DNA of 27,326 nucleotides, from assembly GCA_023145595.1 (NCBI GenBank), contig JAGLDM010000041.1:1-27326 (forward strand), given 5' to 3'. Positions 15,735-23,510 of the stretch are shown here, in pieces. The position numbers and the translations under genes are program-made. A model generated the notes under the pieces. The model had not been told where the DNA came from and did no database searches. It saw only the letters and a program-made list of their open reading frames with translations. Within the stretch, counting starts at the first letter, position 1. Every line of letters begins with the position of its first letter. This DNA is from Flavobacteriaceae bacterium. Lineage in GTDB: Bacteria > Bacteroidota > Bacteroidia > Flavobacteriales > Flavobacteriaceae.

Positions 15735-16937
15735 TCAAGGAGCAGTTGCTTTATAAATCACCGTAGAAGAAGTTGAAGAAATTTGATATTGAGATCCTGC
15801 CAAAATAAGTACGGCTTCGCCTTGACCAACTTTTAACTCTGAATGTTCTTCAATAAATAGAACAGAACCATCAATCACAAATAAAATCTGTGCAGTTTTG
15901 GACTTCCCATTATACAACTCTGATTTAGCGAGTGTAATTTGACTCAATTCAAAATCTGGCGCTGGACTTTTATAAATTCGCTCTAAACCATCATTTTGCA
16001 ATTCACCCAACATAATATTAGGGCTTGTCTCTTCAAAAATTACATGCTTTAACAATTCTTGAACATCTACATGTTTTGGTGTTAAACCGCCCCGTAAGAC
16101 ATTATCCGAGTTTGTCATTAATTCCATGTTCTGACCTTCTAAATAAGCGTGTGGAATACCTGCTTTTTGAAAAACAGCCTCCCCTTTATTCGCTTTTACG
16201 ATATTAAAAAAATAGATAGAATAAATTCCTTTATCAAGGTTTGTTTTATTTTCACTAGAGTCAATTGCCTTTGCTGCCCAATATGCCGGATCCGATTTCT
16301 CCAATTTACCAGAAAGATACAATGGCATAATCTTATCAATCAAAGGACGAAGCATCTTGTTTGTTTCTTCAACAGATTCCTCCATCACTTTTTTGTACAA
16401 TTCAAAATACCCTCCACCATCAAAAACAGGAATTAAATGAGTAAATTCAGGAATCGTATTTAAGATTTTTGTCAATTTATCCTTTGGTAAAAAACCATGT
16501 AATAACCAAAACTCACTCAAAGCTACCATAATCTCTGACTTATGATTATCGTCTTTGTAATTTCTGTGAGGAGCATTTAACGGAATTCCGAGTTCGTTTT
16601 CATGTTTAAACCCTTTCTCCGCCTCTTTTTTTGAAGGGTGAACCTGAATAGACAGCACTTCTTTAACATCTAAAACTTTGAGAAGGAAAGGTAATCTTCC
16701 AAATTTCTTAGCAATTTCAATTCCTAAATTCTCCCTTAAATCAGCATTCAAAAAAGTATCTAATGACTGCTCTCCTTTCAATAATATTACCTTTGAAGGA
16801 GCATTTACATGAGCCCCCAACCAATATTCGGCACACTTATTTTCAGTAACCCTTTTCCCCAATAAATTCGGAATATATTCAAATCCTCCCCAAGCATAAT
16901 TCTGAACAACTCCCTTAAGTTTAACTATTTTTGACAT
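15735..16937 (-). CDS. manA: Mannose-6-phosphate isomerase, class I
   Basis: ManA interconverts mannose 6-phosphate and fructose 6-phosphate, linking glycolysis to mannose use and to GDP-mannose for surface glycans. The 400-residue protein is of normal class I (zinc) length. Zinc-site segments are LSIQVHPSK (Gln98, His100), NHKSE (Glu135) and the later His in GIPHAYLEGQNMELMTNSDNVLRGGLTPKHVDV, which is the family signature. NYAWGG near the N-terminus and the C-terminal cupin strands (QILFVIDGSVLF, KVGQGEAVLILAG) also fit. The minus strand reads TATTTTTG at 16961-16968, a -7 match 24 bases before the ATG. It is a single-gene unit convergent with the lipoprotein gene. Confidence 0.95.
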   Translation of the reverse strand: MSKIVKLKGVVQNYAWGGFEYIPNLLGKRVTENKCAEYWLGAHVNAPSKVILLKGEQSLDTFLNADLRENLGIEIAKKFGRLPFLLKVLDVKEVLSIQVHPSKKEAEKGFKHENELGIPLNAPHRNYKDDNHKSEIMVALSEFWLLHGFLPKDKLTKILNTIPEFTHLIPVFDGGGYFELYKKVMEESVEETNKMLRPLIDKIMPLYLSGKLEKSDPAYWAAKAIDSSENKTNLDKGIYSIYFFNIVKANKGEAVFQKAGIPHAYLEGQNMELMTNSDNVLRGGLTPKHVDVQELLKHVIFEETSPNIMLGELQNDGLERIYKSPAPDFELSQITLAKSELYNGKSKTAQILFVIDGSVLFIEEHSELKVGQGEAVLILAGSQYQISSTSSTVIYKATAP

Positions 16938-16960
16938 CCATTTTTCTTAGTTACAATTAA

Positions 16961-16968
16961 CAAAAATA
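16961..16968 (-). promoter_or_regulatory. -7 element of the manA promoter
   Basis: The minus strand reads TATTTTTG, an exact TAnnTTTG, placing the start site near 16954 and a leader of about 17 bases. The nearest TTTG upstream is 24 bases away (16993-16996), slightly beyond the usual spacing. Confidence 0.45.
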
Positions 16969-17159
16969 ACTCAATCAATACAATTACGTTCTCAAAAACT
17001 AGAAAATAGTCTTTTCACTAAAAAATAACTTTTAGAATTATTTCCATTTTTACACACCCTCCTTTTTAGACTGTGTAAATTATACGCATAATAAATGAAA
17101 ATATATCAAAAAATAGCGCAGCACACTTTAGCCAAGTCAAAATTAAAAATTACCTTTAC

Positions 17160-17177
17160 CACAAATTAAAGTTTGTG
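17160..17177. promoter_or_regulatory. Palindrome upstream of the metal-locus genes (candidate operator)
   Basis: CACAAA-TTAAAG-TTTGTG is a perfect 6+6 inverted repeat, 49 bases before the ATG of the His-rich protein gene. Its right half contains TTAAAGTTTG, close to but one base longer than a TAnnTTTG element. A regulator such as a Fur/Zur-type protein could bind here, but this is inference. Elsewhere in 16938-17225 I see only the manA promoter site. Confidence 0.35.
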
Positions 17178-17225
17178 TACAAGCTCCCATTATGGCACAT
17201 TTAAAAAGAGCAACGGTCGACTCAA

Positions 17226-17567
17226 ATGACAAGTAGGTTTAAACATATTATTTCGATTTCATTGGTAATATTTATATTACTACCGATGTCATTAAAACTG
17301 CTTGACGGTCTTTTTCACCATCATGACCATTTTCATAATACCGAAAACAACGAAAATCATTTCGACGAGCAGCATGAAAAATGCCCAATTCTAAATTTTG
17401 AATTGTCATTTTTTTCAGCAAAAAAACACTTCCAAACCGCACAAAAACGTCTTTATTCTGGAGAACAAAAAGACAACTACAATTTTGTGTATTATTACAC
17501 TAATTCAAAGTATTCATTTTCATTACGAGCACCTCCATCTAATACAAATAAAACAATGACATCTTAA
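17226..17567 (+). CDS. Small membrane-anchored histidine-rich protein
   Basis: I do not recognise a named domain. The 113-residue product has a basic start and one hydrophobic segment (about residues 8-27), either an uncleaved anchor or a signal peptide. A metal-ligand cluster follows: HHHDHFH (His31, 32, 33, 35, 37), further His at 45 and 50, then Cys53 in EKCPILNFELSFF. A Tyr-rich stretch (NFVYYYTNSKY) and the ending FSLRAPPS come after. Small proteins with a His cluster, a CPI-NFE segment and a terminal LRAPP occur next to TonB receptors in this phylum, to my knowledge without an assigned role. The likely function is metal binding at the inner membrane or periplasm. It lies 42 bases before the TonB receptor gene, probably in one operon. 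Confidence 0.75.
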   Translation: MTSRFKHIISISLVIFILLPMSLKLLDGLFHHHDHFHNTENNENHFDEQHEKCPILNFELSFFSAKKHFQTAQKRLYSGEQKDNYNFVYYYTNSKYSFSLRAPPSNTNKTMTS

Positions 17568-17609
17568 TTGATGTAAAACTTATTTGTAAATTTTTAAAAT
17601 CGTAATAAG

Positions 17610-19841
17610 GTGAAGAAAATCATTCTAATTTTCTTTGTGCTATTTCTTTTCATAAAGGTAAATGCCCAAACTCAAATAAAAGGTAAGGTTACTGGGATAA
17701 ATAATGAACCCTTGATTGGGGTCTCAGTTTCTTTTCCCGAACTCAATAAGGGGACAGTTACTAATCAAACAGGAGAATATTTGATTAGTAATATTCCTAA
17801 CGGGAAAATAAAAATTCAATTTTCATATCTTGGATACAATACCGTAATCAAACCAATTGAAATTTCGCAAACGGAAAACATAATAGATATACTATTAACA
17901 ATCGCAATTATTGAATCGCAGGAAGTTATAATTACAGGTAGATATGCGAGTTCTCAACATGAAAACGCTGTAGAAGTTAGCGTATTGAAAATCAAAGATA
18001 TTGCATTATCAGGAACACCCAATTTTATGGAAGCATTAACAAAAATTCCTGGTGTTGATATGATTTCCAAAGGACAAGGCGTTTCAAAACCTGTAATACG
18101 TGGGCTTTCAATGAATGATATTTTAATTATGAATAATGGCGTGCGAATTGAAAACTATCAATACAGTGAAAACCACCCATTAGGCATAGATGATAACGGG
18201 GTGGAAAGGGTAGAAATCATTAAGGGCCCTGCTTCTTTGCTTTATGGCTCGGATGCAATAGGTGGAGTTATAAATTTTATAAAGGAAAAGTCCGCACCTG
18301 TTGGTGAAATAATTGGAGACTACCGTATGCAGTTACATTCTAATACACTTGGAATGAATAATAGCATCGGATTGAAAGGAACTTCTGAAAAGTTTTTTGG
18401 TGGATTTCGTTTGGGCAATAAAACTCATGCTGATTATTTACAAGGGGGAGGTGATTATGTCCCAAATTCACGGTTCAACGAAATGACTTTCAGTGCCAAT
18501 ACAGGATATACAGGCGAAATTGGAACTTTCAAACTTTACTACGACTATTTTAAACAAGACTTAGGAATGACTGTACCTCCAATAAAGCCGTTGATAACAG
18601 AGCAAGGACGGAAAAACGAAATTTGGTATCAGGATTTAGAACATCAATTAATTTCATCGCAGAATATCTTTTTCTTAGGTAAATTCAAATGGGATATTAA
18701 TGCAGCCTATCAAAACGCATTAAGAAAACTTCAAACAACACTTGATGTTCCTTTTGTTGAAATGAATTTGAACACCCTCACCTATGAATCTAAATTGTAT
18801 TTACCTTCCAACGATAAATCGGAATATATCATTGGATTACAAGGGATGTCTCAAAATAATAGAAACCTTAATAATCGCGCTTCTCAATTTTTACCTGATG
18901 CCAATATTAATAACATAGGCTTTTTAGGTTTGGCACAATATACATTTTACAAAAGGCTAAAATTACACGGTGGTTTAAGATTTGATATATATAAAACTGA
19001 AATTTTTGCTTTAGGAACGGAAGGGACAAGTGACTATCACGCCCCTGTTGATAAAGATTTTTCAAACCTTAACGGGTCTATTGGTGCTAAATATAGTGTT
19101 AATGAAAAAATAACAATTAGGAGCAATTTTGCAAAAGGCTACCGTGTTCCAAATTTAGCAGAACTTACTTCAAATGGCATACATGGAAACAGGTATGAGA
19201 TCGGGAATGAAAATTTATCCCCCGAAAATTCATTTGAAACTGATTTAAGTACGCACTACCACGGTGAATTCCTATCCTTTGATTTGGCAGGTTTTTATAA
19301 TCACATTGATGATTATATTTTCATTTCACAAACGATGAATACAACTGCAACAGGAATAAATATTTATCAATACGCACAAACAAACGCAACGCTTTACGGT
19401 GGGGAAGCAGGAATTCATTTTCATCCTAAATCTTTGCCATGGCTACACATAGAAGGGGCTTACTCTTCAGTAATTGGGAAACAGAAAAATGATGACTTTT
19501 TGCCATTTATCCCAGCCAACAAGGTGCGTTATGAAATTAGAGCAGAGCGGAAGAAGTTAGGTTTTTTTAATAAACCACATATTCAAATTTCGGCTTTAAC
19601 TGCATTTTCACAAGACAATCCGTCTCCTCATGAAACGGCGACTGATGGTTACACATTGGTTAATTTGAGCATGTATGCTGAAGTATTAATTTCAAAGCAG
19701 ACATTGGTTCTTGGACTATCTGCAAACAACTTGTTTGACACACAATATTTTGATCACCTTTCAACATTGAAACCTTTGAATTATTACAATCAAGGAAGAA
19801 ATATTAGCTTCTCTTTGAAAATACCCTTTAGGATAAAATAA
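17610..19841 (+). CDS. TonB-dependent receptor, ZnuD-like (probable metal uptake), GTG start
   Basis: This is an outer-membrane receptor that imports a substrate using TonB/ExbBD energy. The 743-residue protein has a signal peptide (1-20, …KVNAQ), then a CarboxypepD-regulatory-like domain (about 22-100, QIKGKVTGINNEPLIGVSVSF…FSYLGY). The plug follows (about 118-224) with KPVIRGLSMNDILIMNNGVRIEN, NHPLGIDD and ERVEIIKGPASLLYGSDAIGGVINF, and then a 22-strand barrel ending …GRNISFSLKIPFRIK. The plug and the late blocks (NGIHGNRYEIGNENLSPENS, FDTQYFDHLSTLK) resemble ZnuD-type zinc receptors. Zinc as substrate is inference, helped by the His-rich neighbour. The start is GTG at 17610, placed directly before the signal peptide; no ATG fits. 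Confidence 0.9.
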   Translation: MKKIILIFFVLFLFIKVNAQTQIKGKVTGINNEPLIGVSVSFPELNKGTVTNQTGEYLISNIPNGKIKIQFSYLGYNTVIKPIEISQTENIIDILLTIAIIESQEVIITGRYASSQHENAVEVSVLKIKDIALSGTPNFMEALTKIPGVDMISKGQGVSKPVIRGLSMNDILIMNNGVRIENYQYSENHPLGIDDNGVERVEIIKGPASLLYGSDAIGGVINFIKEKSAPVGEIIGDYRMQLHSNTLGMNNSIGLKGTSEKFFGGFRLGNKTHADYLQGGGDYVPNSRFNEMTFSANTGYTGEIGTFKLYYDYFKQDLGMTVPPIKPLITEQGRKNEIWYQDLEHQLISSQNIFFLGKFKWDINAAYQNALRKLQTTLDVPFVEMNLNTLTYESKLYLPSNDKSEYIIGLQGMSQNNRNLNNRASQFLPDANINNIGFLGLAQYTFYKRLKLHGGLRFDIYKTEIFALGTEGTSDYHAPVDKDFSNLNGSIGAKYSVNEKITIRSNFAKGYRVPNLAELTSNGIHGNRYEIGNENLSPENSFETDLSTHYHGEFLSFDLAGFYNHIDDYIFISQTMNTTATGINIYQYAQTNATLYGGEAGIHFHPKSLPWLHIEGAYSSVIGKQKNDDFLPFIPANKVRYEIRAERKKLGFFNKPHIQISALTAFSQDNPSPHETATDGYTLVNLSMYAEVLISKQTLVLGLSANNLFDTQYFDHLSTLKPLNYYNQGRNISFSLKIPFRIK

Positions 19842-19896
19842 AGTGCAAATAATTTAATTAAGAAAGAATATTACCTAATTTAAAAAAAATGAAATC

Positions 19897-20700
19897 ATGA
19901 ATGAAAAAAAAATGAAATTTAGTTGGAAAGCTTTTATAAGCCTGTCGTTAACTTATTTTTTTATAATAATGCTTTTAACAGGTGTTGTTTTATATTTAAC
20001 ACCTACAGGCAGAATTGCACACTGGTCAAATTGGACATTATTAGGATTTAGTAAAGAAGAATGGCAATCAATACATATCATATTTTCTTTAACTTTTGCA
20101 ATTTTGTCAATCTTTCACTTATTTTCTATTAACTGGAAAGTTTTCTTGGCATATTTAAAGAAGAAGAATAAATCTGGATTAAATAAAAAGAAAGAATTTT
20201 ATTTAGCGTCTGTATTTACTATTCTTATTTTTTTAGGTGTTGTTTTTTCAATTCCGCCTTTTAATTCCGTTATAAATTTTGGCGATTATCTAACGCACTC
20301 ATGGGAAAATGTAGACACCAAACCGCCAACACCACATGCGGAATTATTAACACTAAATGAATTATCTGATGAATACAACAATCTGACGATTAAGGAAATA
20401 ACTAATAAACTTAATGCAAACAATATTAAATTTAATAATGCAAACGAAACCCTAAAAGAAATAGGAGAATTAAACAATTTGTCGCCCATCAAAATTTATA
20501 ATATTCTGACCCAGAAAACAAAAAAAACAGAATTTACTAAAGAGAGAAAAAACCGTGAACTCCAAAGAAATAATAGTTCAACAAAAAACAAGAAAAACCT
20601 ATCCACATTTGAAAGTGTAGATATTAATAATGATGGGGAAATAACTAAAACCGAATTTGCGGATTATCAAACTAAAAGAAGAAATAACATACGGAAATAA
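19897..20700 (+). CDS. DUF4405-type membrane protein with C-terminal EF-hand
   Basis: The 267-residue protein has three membrane helices (about 11-33, 57-77, 102-120). Between and within them are segments typical of DUF4405, a cytochrome-b-like fold: LTPTGRIAHWSNWTLLGFSKEEWQSIHIIFSL and FHLFSINWKVF. His42, His60 and His74 are possible haem or metal ligands. A soluble region follows with PPTPHAELLTLNELSDEYNNLTIKEI and a short helix-hairpin-like part (LSPIKIYNIL). A Lys/Asn-rich linker then leads to one canonical EF-hand loop, DINNDGEITKTE (242-253), with ligands at 1, 3, 5, 7, 9 and 12. The role is unknown; membrane electron transfer is possible. It is 55 bases after the receptor and probably in the same unit. 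Confidence 0.82.
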   Translation: MNEKKMKFSWKAFISLSLTYFFIIMLLTGVVLYLTPTGRIAHWSNWTLLGFSKEEWQSIHIIFSLTFAILSIFHLFSINWKVFLAYLKKKNKSGLNKKKEFYLASVFTILIFLGVVFSIPPFNSVINFGDYLTHSWENVDTKPPTPHAELLTLNELSDEYNNLTIKEITNKLNANNIKFNNANETLKEIGELNNLSPIKIYNILTQKTKKTEFTKERKNRELQRNNSSTKNKKNLSTFESVDINNDGEITKTEFADYQTKRRNNIRK

Positions 20701-20840
20701 ATATTTCGACATTAAAAACATAGTGCATTTGGAAGACGGTATTAAATTTTAAAATCATGCATTTAAAAATGCCAAACGTATCTATTTAAGCCATTACCCT
20801 ATATAAAATTAATAATATTAAATACTAAAAGTAAATAAAA
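20701..20840 (+). other. 140-base gap within the metal/redox locus
   Basis: No ORF is supported here. A small palindrome GCATTT-AA-AAATGC lies at 20759-20772, 69 bases before the oxidoreductase ATG. No TAnnTTTG element and no terminator were seen. It is unclear whether the oxidoreductase is co-transcribed with the genes before it. Confidence 0.4.
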
Positions 20841-22205
20841 ATGAAAAAATTTGATGTAATAATTATCGGAGCTGGCCCTGCTGGCGTAATCACAGGAATA
20901 ACTACTAAAAAACAAAACCCAAACAAATCAATTCTAATTCTTCGCGAAGAAGAAAAAGGCTTAGTTCCTTGTGGTATCCCATATATTTTTCACAATCTTA
21001 ATTCTGTGGATGAAAATATTACAGGTCCAAAAGCATTTATTGATTTAGGTGGAGAAGTAATCACTGATTCTGTTATTGATGTTAATATCAAAGACAAAAT
21101 AGTTAAAATACAATCTGGAGAATCTTTTTCTTTTGAAAAACTTGTTTTTGCAACTGGATCAAGAGCTGTTGTTGCTAGTTTTATACCGGGACATGACCTA
21201 GAGAATGTATTCTACATTAAAAAAAGTTATAATTACATTAATAATTTATTCAATAAATTAAAAGACAAAAAAAACATTGTTGTTGTTGGTGGTGGATTTA
21301 TAGGGGCTGAAATGGCTGAACAATTGGCTATGAATACAGATAAAAACATAAGCTTAATTGAAGGTGAAGAGTTTTGTTTCTCAAAAGCTTTTTCTAATAC
21401 ATTAAGCGAAATTGCAACTGCTAAACTTAAGAAATCAAATATAGATGTACATACATCAACCTTGGTAGAGGAAGTGTTGGGCGAAAATGGCCTTGTTGAT
21501 AGGGTTAGGTTTAAAAACAATAAAGAGATTAAGGCAGATGCTATAATTTTTGCTGTTGGATATAAACCAAATGTTGAAGTGGCAACAAAAGCTGGCTTAC
21601 AAACTAATACGGCAGGAGCAATTATTGTTGATAATTATGGATGCACATTGGAAGAGAATATTTATGCCGTTGGAGATTGTTCTCAAACATTAGGCTTCTT
21701 AACAGGAAGGAACGATTATATTATGCTTGCTTCTACAGCCACAGCAGAAGCTCGTCTTTTAGGTTATAATTTATTTGGAATAAAAATCAAAAAGACTTTT
21801 AACGGAACAATTGGTGTTTTTTCTACTAAAATCAACAAATTGGTAATGGCGGCTGCCGGATTAAATGAAAAAAGTGCAATTCCCGCTAATATTGATTTTA
21901 TCACAACTCAATTTAGTGCTTTTGACAGACATCCAAGCCTTATAAAAGACGCATCTCCATTAACAGCAAAATTATATGTTTCTCCATTAGATGGTTCAAT
22001 TTTAGGTGGTGAACTTTGGGGGGGAGAATCAGTTGGTGAACTAATTAATGTCATCAGTCTTGCTATTCAAAAAGAAGTTACTATTTATGAACTCATTTCA
22101 TTCCAAATAGGAACTCACCCTTTACTTACCAGCGCGCCAACTATGCCTGTAATTGTTAAAGCTGCAGAAATGGCAATTTCTAAAATACAGTCTTTAAGAA
22201 AATAG
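20841..22205 (+). CDS. FAD-dependent pyridine-nucleotide oxidoreductase, CoA-disulfide reductase/NADH oxidase type
   Basis: The 454-residue cytoplasmic flavoprotein has an N-terminal FAD Rossmann motif (VIIIGAGPAG, 7-16). A single redox Cys44 lies in VPCGIPY, at the position of the active Cys of CoA-disulfide reductases, NADH oxidases and NADH peroxidases. The NAD(P)H Rossmann motif is VVVGGGFIGAEMAE (147-160), and the second FAD contact is NIYAVGDCSQ (273-282). The C-terminal dimerisation domain (about 325-454) includes KLYVSPLDGSILGGELWGGESVGELINVI. The substrate could be CoA disulfide, polysulfide, peroxide or oxygen; the sequence does not decide. There is no fused rhodanese domain. It is the last gene before a strong terminator and may be functionally tied to the DUF4405 protein. 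Confidence 0.88.
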   Translation: MKKFDVIIIGAGPAGVITGITTKKQNPNKSILILREEEKGLVPCGIPYIFHNLNSVDENITGPKAFIDLGGEVITDSVIDVNIKDKIVKIQSGESFSFEKLVFATGSRAVVASFIPGHDLENVFYIKKSYNYINNLFNKLKDKKNIVVVGGGFIGAEMAEQLAMNTDKNISLIEGEEFCFSKAFSNTLSEIATAKLKKSNIDVHTSTLVEEVLGENGLVDRVRFKNNKEIKADAIIFAVGYKPNVEVATKAGLQTNTAGAIIVDNYGCTLEENIYAVGDCSQTLGFLTGRNDYIMLASTATAEARLLGYNLFGIKIKKTFNGTIGVFSTKINKLVMAAAGLNEKSAIPANIDFITTQFSAFDRHPSLIKDASPLTAKLYVSPLDGSILGGELWGGESVGELINVISLAIQKEVTIYELISFQIGTHPLLTSAPTMPVIVKAAEMAISKIQSLRK

Positions 22206-22255
22206 CATCTTTCTGATTTACACTACAAAGCAATTAAGAGGTGTAAAATTCATTG

Positions 22256-22310
22256 CTAATTCTAATCAGAGGAAAATCTTGCGAATTTTCCTCTGGTTAG
22301 AATTAGTTTT
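22256..22310 (+). terminator. Long-stem terminator after the oxidoreductase
   Basis: A 22-bp stem pairs 22256-22277 with 22285-22306, with one T-G wobble, around the 7-base loop CTTGCGA and is followed by TTTT. Core arms are CAGAGGAAAAT and ATTTTCCTCTG. It starts 50 bases past the stop and separates this locus from the convergent fabD, which it may also serve. Confidence 0.88.
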
Positions 22311-22370
22311 GCTTAAATATGCAGCAAAATACTATATCTGTTATTTTAACTGATACGCAAACTTCAAGAA

Positions 22371-23258
22371 TTACCCCTCAAAACTAGCCCCACTAGCAGC
22401 AACAGATCTGTCAATTTTACGCATCAAACCTTGTAATACTTTACCAGGACCAACTTCTATAAATTCTGTACCTCCATCAGCAACCATTGCTTGAATACAT
22501 TGTGTCCATCGAACAGGTGCCGTTAATTGTGCTATTAAATTTTCTTTAATTTCGTCTGAATTTGTAACTGCTTTCGCTACAACATTTTGATAAACCGGAC
22601 AGGTAGGCTTACTAAAAGTAGTCGCTTCAATTGCCGCCGCTAATTCCTCTCTTGCTGGCTCCATTAACGGAGAATGAAATGCACCACCAACTGGTAAAAC
22701 GATAGCTCTTCTTGCTCCTTTTTCGGTTAATAATTCACAGGCCTTGTTAATTGATTCTACATCTCCTGATATTACCAATTGCCCCGGGCAATTATAATTT
22801 GCCGCAACTACAATTCCGTCTACCTCAGCACAGGTGTCTTCAACAATCTTATCTTCCAATCCTAAAACAGCTGCCATTGTTGATGCTTGGGCTTCACAGG
22901 CTTTTTGCATTGCTAAGGCACGTTTAGACACTAATATGAGTCCAGCTTCAAAAGTTAAGACTCCATTTGCGACCAAAGCAGACAGTTCACCTAAAGAATG
23001 TCCTGCCACCATTTCTGGCTGAAAAGAATCTCCCAAAACTTTTGCTAGAATTACAGAATGTAAGAAAACTGCAGGTTGGGTAACCTTTGTTTCCTTTAAT
23101 TGTTCTGGAGTTCCGCGGAACATAATCTCGGTAATTTCAAATCCTAAAATTTCATTTGCTTGATCGAATAAATCTTTTGCAATGGTTGAATTTTCGTATA
23201 AATCCAATCCCATTCCTGAAAATTGTGCTCCTTGTCCTGGAAAAATATATGCTTTCAT
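22371..23258 (-). CDS. fabD: Malonyl-CoA:acyl-carrier-protein transacylase
   Basis: FabD moves malonyl groups from CoA to ACP to start each round of cytoplasmic fatty-acid synthesis. The 295-residue length is normal. Motifs are FPGQGAQFSGMG at the N-terminus, the nucleophile elbow AGHSLGELSAL (Ser88), the malonate-binding Arg in SKRALAMQ (Arg113), and the catalytic His in GGAFHSPLM (His195). VGPGKVLQGLMRKI lies near the end. The GC content looks somewhat higher than in neighbouring genes, as often seen for well-expressed genes. It is alone on its strand, not in a fab cluster. A good promoter lies at 23304-23336. Confidence 0.97.
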   Translation of the reverse strand: MKAYIFPGQGAQFSGMGLDLYENSTIAKDLFDQANEILGFEITEIMFRGTPEQLKETKVTQPAVFLHSVILAKVLGDSFQPEMVAGHSLGELSALVANGVLTFEAGLILVSKRALAMQKACEAQASTMAAVLGLEDKIVEDTCAEVDGIVVAANYNCPGQLVISGDVESINKACELLTEKGARRAIVLPVGGAFHSPLMEPAREELAAAIEATTFSKPTCPVYQNVVAKAVTNSDEIKENLIAQLTAPVRWTQCIQAMVADGGTEFIEVGPGKVLQGLMRKIDRSVAASGASFEG

Positions 23259-23303
23259 TTAAATATGTTTTATTGTTGATTTGTCCAATTGTTTAACTGT
23301 TTG

Positions 23304-23336
23304 CAAAGATAAGAAATTAATATTGTGTAGTTCAAA
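23304..23336 (-). promoter_or_regulatory. Promoter of fabD
   Basis: On the minus strand TTTG (23333-23336), a 21-base spacer and TATCTTTG (23304-23311) match the Bacteroidota consensus TTTG-N19-21-TAnnTTTG. The start site would lie near 23297, giving a 39-base leader before the ATG at 23258. The rest of the 252-base gap to the AsmA gene shows no exact TAnnTTTG for the plus strand. Confidence 0.7.
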
Positions 23337-23510
23337 TTAAAACGAAATGTCATACCGATAAGTTAGAAACTCATGCCCAATTTTGTATTTAATCGTTTAT
23401 GCTTTCAGAAAACAAATTAAGGTGAAGAAATTTAATTGATCTAAGGCATCTAAAATCAAGAATAGTTCGTTATTTTTAACCATAATATTTGTTCCTTAAA
23501 AACATTTATA

